In this document: piece by piece, positions 1 to 9,300 of the stretch
Layout of the letters: every line of letters starts with the position of its first letter
Numbering within the stretch: position 1 is the first letter of the stretch
IMG/VR virus record: IMGVR_UViG_3300024255_000140
Span: 1-25,609 of that record
DNA: 25,609 nucleotides
Reading direction: 5' to 3' (one strand)
From: a virus
Position numbers and translations under genes: made by a program
The notes under the pieces: model-generated
Database searches by the model: none
What the model was told of the DNA's origin: nothing
Seen by the model: only the letters and a program-made list of their open reading frames with translations

Positions 1-1
1 A

Positions 2-547
2 TTTGCAGCATTGTATATGGGCTCATGTTCTGGGCATATGGCAGGTATGGGAGGTTCTTGGCACCCAGGACCTGGAGGGGGACCTATTACACCATGTTCT
101 GCTGGCAATGTACCCAACATTGTACCCAAACCAATGGCAGCACATCTCATTTATGGTAGTTGGTTACCAACACCCTTACTCCCATTAACCCCATTGGGAG
201 CAGCCCGAAATGTCTTTATTAATGGTATAATACCTATTGTAGACCAAGATCTACTCACACCCCACCCAACACTATCAGTCTACGCTGTAACTAGAACAGT
301 TGGTAAATGTACCATTGTGGCACCTGCAAATGCCTGGTGGTGTCATACCTATACTGGGATAGGCAATGTAGCTGGTAGAGAGCCACTTGTTGGTCATGTA
401 CGCAAAGCAATGGCGTCTACCCTATCCGTTTGGATTAATGGTAGGCGTGCATGTAGAGTGGGAGATCCTTTAGGGGATGGTACAACCAATTTCCCTTGTA
501 TATCTCTCATTAGTGGCGGGTCACCCAACGTTATTATCGGAGTTTAA
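2..547 (+). CDS. PAAR-like spike-tip protein (5' end open at window edge)
   Basis: This protein probably forms the sharp tip of the phage central spike, sitting on the gp5-type needle and piercing the host outer membrane. The C-terminal third carries the pattern expected of PAAR proteins: a 'VWINGRRACRVGD' segment followed by 'GGSPNVIIG' at the very end, which matches the family's 'V-NG.-A-R-GD ... GSPNV-I' layout. Upstream it is rich in Gly, Pro, His and Cys (SGHMAG, SWHPGPGGG, PHPTL, WWCHTY), consistent with a metal-stabilised tip. The frame is open from base 2, so the true start may lie outside the window. Internal candidates are TTG at 11 and ATG at 17, neither with a visible ribosome binding site in the few bases available. 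At about 180 residues it is longer than T4 gp5.4 (about 97). It lies directly upstream of the wedge genes, as gene 5.4 lies next to gene 6 in T4. The family call is fairly secure; the start is not. Confidence 0.8.
   Translation, partial: FAALYMGSCSGHMAGMGGSWHPGPGGGPITPCSAGNVPNIVPKPMAAHLIYGSWLPTPLLPLTPLGAARNVFINGIIPIVDQDLLTPHPTLSVYAVTRTVGKCTIVAPANAWWCHTYTGIGNVAGREPLVGHVRKAMASTLSVWINGRRACRVGDPLGDGTTNFPCISLISGGSPNVIIGV
539..542 (+). promoter_or_regulatory. Ribosome binding site for the small basic protein
   Basis: GGAG ends six bases before the ATG at 549 and lies within the last codons of the PAAR gene. It is the clearest Shine-Dalgarno match upstream of any start in the window, and it is the reason for choosing ATG 549 rather than the in-frame ATG at 477, which would overlap the PAAR gene by about 70 bases. 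Confidence 0.6.
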
Positions 548-548
548 A

Positions 549-695
549 ATGGCAGCAAGAACAAAGTCCCTTTCTGGGGCAAACATGATTGAAGCAAAAC
601 CTAAAAAAACTAGGCAAGGAACAGGAAAGCATACAAAATATGCTTCAACTTCAAGGAATAGCGCCAAAAAGCGTTATCGTGGTCAGGGTAAGTGA
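549..695 (+). CDS. Small highly basic conserved-type phage protein, 48 residues
   Basis: The function is unknown. The product has 9 Lys and 5 Arg in 48 residues and a single acidic residue (Glu15), so it is strongly cationic. It contains Ser, Gly, Thr and Asn but almost no large hydrophobics, so it is unlikely to have a stable hydrophobic core by itself. The central 'KPKKTRQGTGKHTKY' and terminal 'KKRYRGQGK' segments resemble small hypothetical proteins that I recall from T4-like cyanophages near the baseplate genes; that is memory, not a search. It starts one base after the PAAR stop and has a good ribosome binding site inside that gene, so it is probably translationally coupled. A nucleic-acid-binding role or a small virion component filling a negatively charged surface are both possible. 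It is very likely a real gene, given spacing, ribosome binding site and composition. Confidence 0.75.
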   Translation: MAARTKSLSGANMIEAKPKKTRQGTGKHTKYASTSRNSAKKRYRGQGK

Positions 696-702
696 ATAAA
701 TA
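695..702 (+). promoter_or_regulatory. Candidate T4-type late promoter upstream of gp25
   Basis: AATAAATA differs from the T4 late -10 consensus TATAAATA at one base. It overlaps the TGA of the small basic gene and lies in one of only two intergenic gaps longer than 10 bases. The ATG of gp25 begins 24 bases after the box ends, leaving a short leader. Late genes of T4-like phages are read from such boxes by host polymerase with a phage sigma factor. Support here is sequence match plus position only. Confidence 0.5.
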
Positions 703-726
703 GTTAGGATATATCTCATCGTGTAG

Positions 727-1146
727 ATGGCATTAAAGGAACTAGGGGGAAAGGACTTTAAAAAGTCGCGATCTTTCTCTGACATTTTAATTTCTATGCA
801 GAGGAATCCCTTTACGGATGATACCTCTGTTGTTAAAAATGATAATGCCATCAAGCAAGCAGTTAAGAATTTAATCCTTACGCAACCAGGTGAGAAACCT
901 TTTCAACCATTAGTCGGATCTAAAGTCTATAATCTCCTCTTTGAACCTCTAGATGCTTTCACAGCAGATAGTATCAAGGATGAGATCATAAATACCATTA
1001 ATCAGTATGAACCTAGGGTAGAACTTACAGACGTAGATGTTACTGCTATTCCCGAGGGTAACAAACTAAATGTTGCCCTTGAGTATAGGATTGTAGGGTT
1101 ACCGATTGTTGAAACAATTTCATTTGTTTTACAGAGACCTGAATAA
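727..1146 (+). CDS. gp25: Baseplate wedge protein gp25
   Basis: This is a T4 gp25-like component of the baseplate wedge. In T4 it pairs with gp6 and gp53 and helps trigger sheath contraction. The 139-residue length is close to T4 gp25 (132). The family pattern is clear: a polar N-terminal segment, then 'AIKQAVKNLILTQPGEKPF', then 'PLVGSKVYNLLFEPLD', and then the signature 'YEPRVEL' with Glu95, Pro96 and Arg97. A beta-rich C-terminal end follows. The ATG at 727 sits directly after a TAG and has no close Shine-Dalgarno; the nearest purine-rich stretch (TTAGGAT, 703-709) is too far to be standard. The stop overlaps the next start by one base (TAATG), so gp25 and gp6 are probably translationally coupled, which suits two proteins that assemble together. 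In T4 these two genes are not adjacent; adjacency is typical of marine T4-like phages. Confidence 0.93.
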   Translation: MALKELGGKDFKKSRSFSDILISMQRNPFTDDTSVVKNDNAIKQAVKNLILTQPGEKPFQPLVGSKVYNLLFEPLDAFTADSIKDEIINTINQYEPRVELTDVDVTAIPEGNKLNVALEYRIVGLPIVETISFVLQRPE

Positions 1147-3176
1147 TGCAACCAAATAATTTAACAGCTTTAGATTTTGAGGATATAAAATCCTCCATCA
1201 AATCATATCTAAGAACAAGAACTGAGTTTTCAGATTACGACTTTGATGGTTCTGCTTTGTCATATCTTATTGATATGATGGCATACAATACTTACTATAC
1301 CTCATTTAATGCGAATATGGCATTGAATGAGGCATTTTTGCAATCTTCTACAGTTAGAGATAATGTTGTTAATATCTCAAAACTTTTAAATTATACCCCA
1401 AGGTCAATTTCATCATCTAAAGCATGTTTGAAATTAAATTTAACGACTACTGCTGTTAATGGAGTTTACCCCAGTTCTATTACATTAAAATCTGGGGCAG
1501 TTTGTACAGGTGGTAATTTTATTTGGAATACTCTTAATGATGTTACTGTTGCAGTTAATACAACTACTGGTGCAGCAGAATTTGACAATCTTACAGTTTA
1601 TGAAGGAAGTGTTCTTAACTTCACTTATATTGTAAATACGTTTGCCAGACAAGTATATACAATTCCTTCTCAAGATGTAGATATTGATACGCTTACTGTT
1701 AAAATCAAATCTAACGAATCTTCTACAGCATCAGATATTTACAGTAAAGTTGATATTGTTACTAACTTAACTGCGACTAGTAAATCATATTTCGTCTCCG
1801 AAGGCGAGGATATGAGATATGAAGTTAGATTTGGAGACGATAGTGTTGGTCGAGCAGTAAAAGATGGCGAAGTCATTGACCTTCAATACTTGACTACTTC
1901 GGGTGCAAGTGCAAATGAAGTTAGCAGATTTGCATTTGTCGGTAGATTGATAGATTCTTTTGGTACTTCATACTCTGGTGCAGTAGCAACAGTAACAACC
2001 AAGGAGAGATCGCAGCAAGGGTCTGCAGCAGAGTCTATTGAGTCTATTAAGTACAATGCACCTAGATTCTATTCATCGCAGTACAGAGCGGTTACAGCGC
2101 AAGATTATGCATTGATTACAAAGAAAATATATTCCAATGCAGATACTGTTGTTGCCTATGGTGGAGATTCTTTGAATCCTCCCATCTATGGAAAAGTATT
2201 CATTACAGTAAGAACAAAAACAGGTTCTACACTTAATGATATTACAAAAAAACAACTTTCTTTGGATTTGAGGAAGTATGCAATGGCTGCTATTGATCCA
2301 GTTATTGTTGACCCTGATAATATTTACATTTATACTAAAATCTTTGCATTATATGACACTGGAAGTGGTTCAAATTCATCTACAATTAAAACAAATATTC
2401 AGAATGCTATAACTGAGTGGGCTAATCAGGTTAATATTAATAACTTTAACTCTACATTTAAAAGTCAGGATTATCAAAGAGCAATCAGTCTTTCAGATTC
2501 TGCAATTAGTGATGTTTCTGTTCAAACGACTCTTCTGAAGTATATTACACCTATAACAAATCAAACAAACACATATTGCATTTCTACTGGAGGAGCTCTT
2601 TATAATAGTGCTCCTAGTCAAGACGGTAGTGATGGAACTTGTAAGAAAGAACCTATTCTAGTCTCAGGGACTTTTAGAACTTTTGATAGACCTGGTGTTG
2701 ACCAACAGTTTGAGGATGATGGATTTGGAAATCTTAGAACATATTACAATAGTGGTACTAAGAAAGTCTATACGAATAATTCTGCAGGAACTGTAAATTA
2801 TGATACTGGTGAGGTTTGTTTTGGTCCTATCAATATTATCGGGGCAGGGGTAAATGTTACTCCCACAACCAACACTAATATTTCCGATTCTGTTACGGGA
2901 GCAGGATTGATTATCGATCTAGACCAACTTCCAACTGGTCTTCAAATACCAGTATTGCTTATTCCAGCAAACAGTACAACCATCCCTGCTTCCACTCCTG
3001 GAACAATCATTAACATCATCAATCCTGAGGTTACAGTTGCTCCAATTGGCACTACTCCCCCTACGACTATACCTCTAAATAGTTTGACGCCAAGTGTCTT
3101 CAATTCTACGCCAACAACGATTGAACTTACACCATTAGACAATAGCGGCTCCGTAAACACTTCTAGTTGTTTTTAA
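1146..3176 (+). CDS. gp6: Baseplate wedge protein gp6 (baseplate J-like)
   Basis: This is the T4 gp6-like wedge protein that forms the inner ring of the baseplate by dimerising between wedges. The 676 residues compare with 660 in T4 gp6. Residues 1-100 have the typical layout: 'DFEDIKSSIKSYLRT', then 'FDGSALSYLIDMMAYNTYY', then 'NMALNEAFL' and 'LLNYTPRS'. A second conserved part begins near residue 305 (PRFYSSQYRAVTAQDY) and contains 'YGGDSLNPPIYGKVFI' from about residue 338, matching the gp6 and baseplate-J core. The final 75 or so residues are different: a low-complexity Pro/Thr/Ile/Asn stretch with little charge, ending in Ser-Ser-Cys-Phe. That tail may be a flexible extension that contacts the next gene product. 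The start overlaps the gp25 stop by one base; a weak AGAG lies about nine bases upstream. Seven bases separate its stop from the giant gene. Confidence 0.93.
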   Translation: MQPNNLTALDFEDIKSSIKSYLRTRTEFSDYDFDGSALSYLIDMMAYNTYYTSFNANMALNEAFLQSSTVRDNVVNISKLLNYTPRSISSSKACLKLNLTTTAVNGVYPSSITLKSGAVCTGGNFIWNTLNDVTVAVNTTTGAAEFDNLTVYEGSVLNFTYIVNTFARQVYTIPSQDVDIDTLTVKIKSNESSTASDIYSKVDIVTNLTATSKSYFVSEGEDMRYEVRFGDDSVGRAVKDGEVIDLQYLTTSGASANEVSRFAFVGRLIDSFGTSYSGAVATVTTKERSQQGSAAESIESIKYNAPRFYSSQYRAVTAQDYALITKKIYSNADTVVAYGGDSLNPPIYGKVFITVRTKTGSTLNDITKKQLSLDLRKYAMAAIDPVIVDPDNIYIYTKIFALYDTGSGSNSSTIKTNIQNAITEWANQVNINNFNSTFKSQDYQRAISLSDSAISDVSVQTTLLKYITPITNQTNTYCISTGGALYNSAPSQDGSDGTCKKEPILVSGTFRTFDRPGVDQQFEDDGFGNLRTYYNSGTKKVYTNNSAGTVNYDTGEVCFGPINIIGAGVNVTPTTNTNISDSVTGAGLIIDLDQLPTGLQIPVLLIPANSTTIPASTPGTIINIINPEVTVAPIGTTPPTTIPLNSLTPSVFNSTPTTIELTPLDNSGSVNTSSCF

Positions 3177-3183
3177 AAAATAG

Positions 3184-3363
3184 ATGGATATCAATAAGGT
3201 TTCACACGTCTCCTCGTATCAAACTCCTCAGTTTATAGAGAGTGAGTATCCCCTATTCAATAAATTTATTGAATACTATTATCAGTCCCAAGAAAAGACT
3301 GGATTGGGTCAAAATATCGTTAATAATTTTCTTCAATATCTTAATATTGATAAGTTAGATATT
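3184..3363 (+). other. Giant protein: conserved N-terminal attachment segment
   Basis: Residues 1-60 contain 'QTPQFIESEYPLFNKFIEYY' followed by 'QNIVNNFLQYLNIDKLD'. I recall this pattern (short lead, '-P-FI--EYP-F--FIEAYY', then a helix) at the start of phage structural proteins of a few hundred to about a thousand residues. In those, the core at residues 653-740 here follows almost at once. It probably docks the giant protein onto the baseplate. The link to the family is from memory. Confidence 0.55.
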
Positions 3364-6300
3364 AGTATTCTTGATGGTGCTACTAGAGTTGTTGAGCCTG
3401 TTGGTGTAAGTGATACAACAATTACTGTTGAGACTGTAGACCCCTTTCTTGAGAAAGATGGTTCTGTTTTAATTGGCGACGAAGTAATTTATTATGAGGA
3501 GACTGTATCTTCTCCAAACATTGCATTAACTCCTGGTATTTCTTATACTCAGGTTCAACTTAAGTGGGTTCTACTTGCCAACAATATTAGTCTCTTTGAC
3601 GGTACAAGAACTGTCTTCCCTTTAGTTTCTCAAGATAATCCTATTGGACCCTCTTCACCACAACACCTCATTGTTAAAGTTTACGGAAGAACCTTAACTC
3701 CAGTAGTAGATTATAACATTAGTGGAACTAATATTGTCTATACAACTGCCCCTAGAGTGGCGACAGCTTCTGATGATATTAGTACTACTAGCGTTACATA
3801 TTTAAATGGTTTCAGTGAGAATACCATTGTACAAGTTGATGATATTTCTAGTGCTTTTGGTGACAATAAAACTAGTTTTGAACTGACTGTCAATAATCAG
3901 AAGTATGAACCTATTGCAGATGAGTTCTTACTTGCTGTTTATGATAATAGACTACTTGTTCCTAAGGTAGATTATTTTACTGATGGATCTATCTTTGTAT
4001 TCAATGTACCACCATTGAATGGTAGATCTCTGTCTTTATATTCCATCGAAGCACCTATCCCATCTTTTGGTTCTGGTGCTGTTGGATATGCTAGAGTAAA
4101 TGATTTTGGAAATATCAGTTCTGTAATCCCAAGTGCAAACGGTTCTGGGTATAGATTCGATTATCCTCCTAAGGTTAGTGTAAATTCTAGTGTAGGTTCT
4201 GGTGCTTCTGTAAAGACTCTAGTAGATGGAATTAAGTCAGTTTCGTTACTTAGTGGTGGTGCTGGATATAGTGAAAGTAATCCTCCCACTGTAAAAGTTC
4301 AATTTCCTACAAAAGAAGGATATGTAGAACCAACTTTAAAAGCAACGGTAACTAACGGGGCAGTTAGTGCTATTGACATCGTTAGTTCGGGTAGTGGATA
4401 CACATTTACTCCTAGAATCACTTTTGAACAACCTGGAGGCGCTATCCTTGCCACTCCAACTATTGTTAATGGATCAGTTAGTGGTGCTATTACTATTACT
4501 AGTGGTGGTCAAGGATATACCACTCCTCCTTTGGTATACATTGATGAACCTACAGGAGTTGATGGTATTAAAGCATCATTTACAACTACCTTGACAGATG
4601 GTGAAATTACTACTGTTAATATTCTAAATGCTGGTCAGGGTTATGAAACAGTCCCTAGAATTTCTGTTATTGATCCTGTTGGAGCACAAGTTCTTGAAAC
4701 TAAAGTTGACGGAGATGGCAGAGTTATTTCTGTTGAACTTTTGTTTGGTGGCAACGGATATACCGATGTCCCATCTGTTTATATCGTAGATAATCGTCAG
4801 AATGATGTTGGTACTTATATTGGAGGAACAGGTGCTACTGCAGTAGCAGCAATTTTCAATGGACAAATTACTGATATTAATATCACCAACTTTGGTACTG
4901 GATATAGTGCAGATAATCCTCCTCAAATTGTAATTCAAAAACCTGTTGATGCTAAGGCATCTGCAACAGTTGGTTTGCAGGAAATTACAGGTTTTTCTGT
5001 TCTTAAATCAGGAAAAGAATATACTAAAGCACAATTCCTTGGTTGTGCCAGAGCTGCTTCGGGTATTACTAATTATACACAAGATGGCAATGCAGTATTC
5101 TCTAATAACACTGTAGCAGCAGCGGCACCTACTGATGCGTCTGTAAAGTGTCTGGATGCATTGTTTGTTAAGAGACTGCTTGATAAGTATACAGAACAGT
5201 TCTTACCTGATGTTCCTACACTAGATTATAGCAAGATTGATGTTCGTACATCGATCAAGACTATTAAAGACTTCTATTCTGCAAAGGGCACATCTTTCAG
5301 TATTGCATATTTGTTTAAACTTCTTTATGGAGAAACTGTAACAGTTTCATATCCTAAAGACCAAATTATCAAACCTTCTGCAGCAACCTGGTCTGTTGAT
5401 ACTGTTTTACGTGCAACATTAGTTAGTGGTCTTCCAGAAAATATTCAAGATGGTCTTCTATGTCAAGTTGCTGATATCTCAGATCCAAATATTTTAGCAG
5501 CAACAGCATTGATTGAAAATTTCATTTCAATTCAAACTGCCCAAGATACAATCTATGAACTTGCACTTTCAGAAGAAACAATTCAAGGGACATTTATAGT
5601 TCCATACAAAACAAAACTTGCTGAACCTCTTAATACTACAGAAGGTATCATCACTGTTGACTCTACTATTGGATGGCCAGAAAGAAACGGCGAATTTGTA
5701 ATTTCCACTGGTGTTGGTTCTGAAGTTGTTCAGTATAAAGAAAAATCACTAAACCAGTTTATTGAGTGTACTCGTTCTGTTAACGGTGTTGTAGAAGATT
5801 GGGACTCTGCTACTCAGGTATCGTCCAACTTTAACGTATTCATCAATAAAGGGACTGCTCAAGAAGTAGTGTTGAATATTGTTGGTATTGTTGATGCTCA
5901 ACAAACAACACTCACCGATACTGGTTCTTATTACTTACCAGGTGATAAACTACTAATCTCCAAACTAGGTGGTACTGGAACAGGTCCAGAACTTACAACT
6001 TGGTTGTATAATGTTAAAAAGTTGATCGAAGTTGGGACAATCACTTTTGGTGGAATCAATAATCAATCTGCTACTGTAACTTGTAACAATCCTCATGGTC
6101 TACTAGTTGGAGATCAAGTTACAATTTATGGTGCAAATCCAATCATCTATAACGGATCTTTCCTTGTAACTTCTAGAGATAGTACTACTGTATTCCAGTA
6201 TCAACTTCCTCAACCTGCAAATGTAGTTCCTCAAGGAAATATTCTTGTCTCTATTGACTTGAACAAAGGTAAGTCGGATAGTTCTGCAGTTAATAATGCA

Positions 6301-9300
6301 ATCAGTCCTTACACAACGAATGTTCAGAATACATTCTTCAATACTACAAACACTTATATTGCGTCTACAGGTATTCCAAACTATAATATTGGTCCTTTCC
6401 CTGGATCTGCATTATTACCTGGCAACCAACGTAAATTAAATAGATTCCCAATCAATCCTGTTACAATCTCAACCAAAAATTTGATTGTACCTGGTCCTAT
6501 CGGAACTTGGGTTAATGGTGTCTCTATTTGGTCTTATAAGTCTGATGTCACTAAAATCTTTGGTGCTGTAACGTCAGTTGATATCACTAATGCAGGAAGC
6601 GGATATGATGCTGCATTCCCACCAGCAATTACGATTAGTGGTGGTGAAGGAACTGGAGCAGCAGCAAGTGCGACTGTTAACGGTTCTATCAGTGAGGTTA
6701 CAGTAACTGCAGGCGGTTCTGGGTACACTTCTTCTCCATTGGTATCTATTGTTGGTGGAGGCGGTTCTGGAGCGTCAGCAACAGCAATTATCACAAAGGG
6801 TGTAGTTTCTAGTATTCTTGTTAACTCTGGAGGAACTGGATATACATCACAACCATCTATTACTGTTGTTGGTGGTGGGGGATCTGGTGCTGAGGGTACT
6901 GCAGCGGTTAGAGGACCAATTCAATCAGTCACTATCACTAATGGTGGGTCATCTTATACATCTAATCCTAGTATCATTCTTAGTTCTGGTACTGGTGCTG
7001 TTGCACAGGCAATTGTTAATGATGGACGTATTATTTCAATCGCTATCATTTCGGCAGGTTCTGGATATACTACAGCACCAGAGGTAACTATCCAAGGAGA
7101 GGGTTTTGGTGCTGTTGCTAGAGCAACTATTGATGTTGATGGTGAAAATGCTGGTAAAGTTACTGGAATTGAAATTATTAACAGAGGTATTGGATATAGT
7201 CAAGGTACGACTATTATCAATTTAAACTCTGTTGGTCAAGGTGCTACTTTTGCAGCAAATGTATTCCAATGGACTTATAACTTACAAGAGACGACAACCG
7301 TTGATGCTGCTAAGGGATCTGTATTTGAGGGATTCAATAATCAGTATGGTGGAGAATATGCACACCTTTCTAATCCTCAACGACTTAGATATATTTTAGG
7401 TGATAACCTATTTGTCAATGTAAGTGGACAAATTCTTGAACAGGATGATCAATTAGCACACTCTCCTATTATTGGTTGGGCATTTGATGGCAATCCAATT
7501 TATGGTCCTTATGGATATTCAGATCCTACCAATCAGTCTTCTTCAATCGCTAGATTGGGAACTTCTTATCGATTAAAGACAAATTTAGTTTATGATGCGA
7601 TTACAAATCCAAATCCTGTTAGAACTGCTGGACCTCTTTTAACAGATGAGATTGCAGGTAAGTTTGTAGAAGATTATGAGTATTCTTTCAGTTTAGGTGA
7701 CCTTGACCAATACAATGGTAGATTCTGTAAGACTCCAGAGTATCCTAACGGTAGATATTGCTACTTTGTAACTATTGATGCTACAGAAGCAGGCAATCCT
7801 GTATTCCCATATATTCTTGGACCAAGTTTTAACTCGGTTGTTGATGTCTGGAATCTTTCTACGAGTGCTGTTCAGCAAAATATTCCTATTGGTGTTGTTC
7901 GTTATCGCGATCCTTATGAAAATGTAGATATTGACGTTGAAAGGGCACCAAATGCATCTACTAATGGATTGACATTGGAAAATGGCGATCTTCTAACTTT
8001 TGATGTAGAAGATGAAAATAGAGATGGTGTTATTAGTGCAGAAGAAACTGCAGATCCAGATCAAATCTTTGAAGAGTCTCCATTACAACTATTCGATTAC
8101 TTCCCGAAAGTAAAACTAGACTCCAAGGTTGATATTGAAGTTGAAACTATCACTAAATTTGAGGATGCTTCAATTACAGGATTTGTTGTTGAAAATTCTG
8201 GTATTAACTATCAGGTAGATGATAGACTAATCTTTGATAATACAGATACTGGTGGTGATGGTGCTTCTGCACGAATTTCTAGAATTAAAGGTGAAACAGT
8301 TTCTGGGTATACATTTGAAAATGTTAGTGGTGAGAATTTTGGTGTACTAACTACCAATGTCCCACATAATCTACAGCTTGATGATTCTGTTTTTGTAGAT
8401 TATACTCCTATAATGGATAATACAAATAAAACATTTGTAGTCCGTCAATATAAGGGTATTGAAGATATTGTAATTACACAATCTGGTTCTGGATACAATG
8501 AAGATATCCCTCCCACTCTTGTTATTGATGGAGATGGTATTTCTGGTGACCTTCAAGCAATTGTTACTAGTGTTGGATCAATTGATACCGTAAATATTCT
8601 TAATTCTGGTTCTGGATACACTTCTAATCCTAGAGTTATCATTAGCCATCCTCAGGTATTCAAAAAAGCAGAATATATTGTTTCTAAAATAGAAAACAAT
8701 GAAAATGTAAAAGTCAATGACATATTTGTAAACGAAAGTAAGGAAATCTTTATCTGTGGTAAAACTTTAGACTCTAGTGGTAATGTTGTTGCATTTGTTT
8801 CTAAACTTTCCACAACAGGTGTCAAAGAGTGGGAAAAAACATTAGAACTTACTTCTGGAACTAATTATGCAGAGTTCCAAAAACTCTATGTTGATGGTGA
8901 TGATATCTGGGTAGTTGGTGTCAACCGACCAAATATCTTGGTTTTGGATGCATATAATCCAGATATCATTTTGGTAAAATATACACAATCTTCTAATGGA
9001 TTGAGTGCGACTCTTCAGTTCCAAAAAGGATATTCGGGAATCTCTGGTTCTACTAGAGCTGATAATGTCACATGTATCAAAAAATATTCAGATACTCGAT
9101 ATGTAATCGGAGGATATACTAATACTAACTCAGGAAGTCCTTTTGATGCATTTATTGCCTTAATTGACACTGCTGGTAGTTTTGCAATTAAGAGAAAAAT
9201 TGCTTCTGTAGATGATTCAGAAAAACTTACCGATATTGTTGTAGATGACGGTAATATCTACTTCACTTTAGAAACTTCTAATACAAGCAGCGATAATAAT

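Noticed and set aside
3-188. Short + frame overlapping the start of the PAAR gene
   Set aside because: It is out of frame with the PAAR protein, whose Gly/Pro/His pattern and C-terminal signature are coherent; the alternative product has no recognisable features.
477-548. Earlier ATG (477) for the small basic protein
   Set aside because: It would overlap the PAAR gene by about 70 bases, and the extra residues look like shadow sequence. ATG 549 has a well-spaced GGAG.
727-1146. gp25 as an active lysozyme
   Set aside because: The gp25 family is described as lysozyme-like, but it acts as a baseplate component. Nothing in this sequence shows a catalytic site, so only the structural role is called.
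3165-3183. Terminator between gp6 and the giant gene
   Set aside because: There is a T-run and an A-run at the gp6 stop but no GC-rich stem before it, and the genes are seven bases apart.
6595-7265. Regular short repeats that could suggest a CRISPR array
   Set aside because: The repeats are about 117 bases apart, in frame and imperfect at DNA level, and conserve protein motifs rather than DNA. There are no unique spacers of fixed length.
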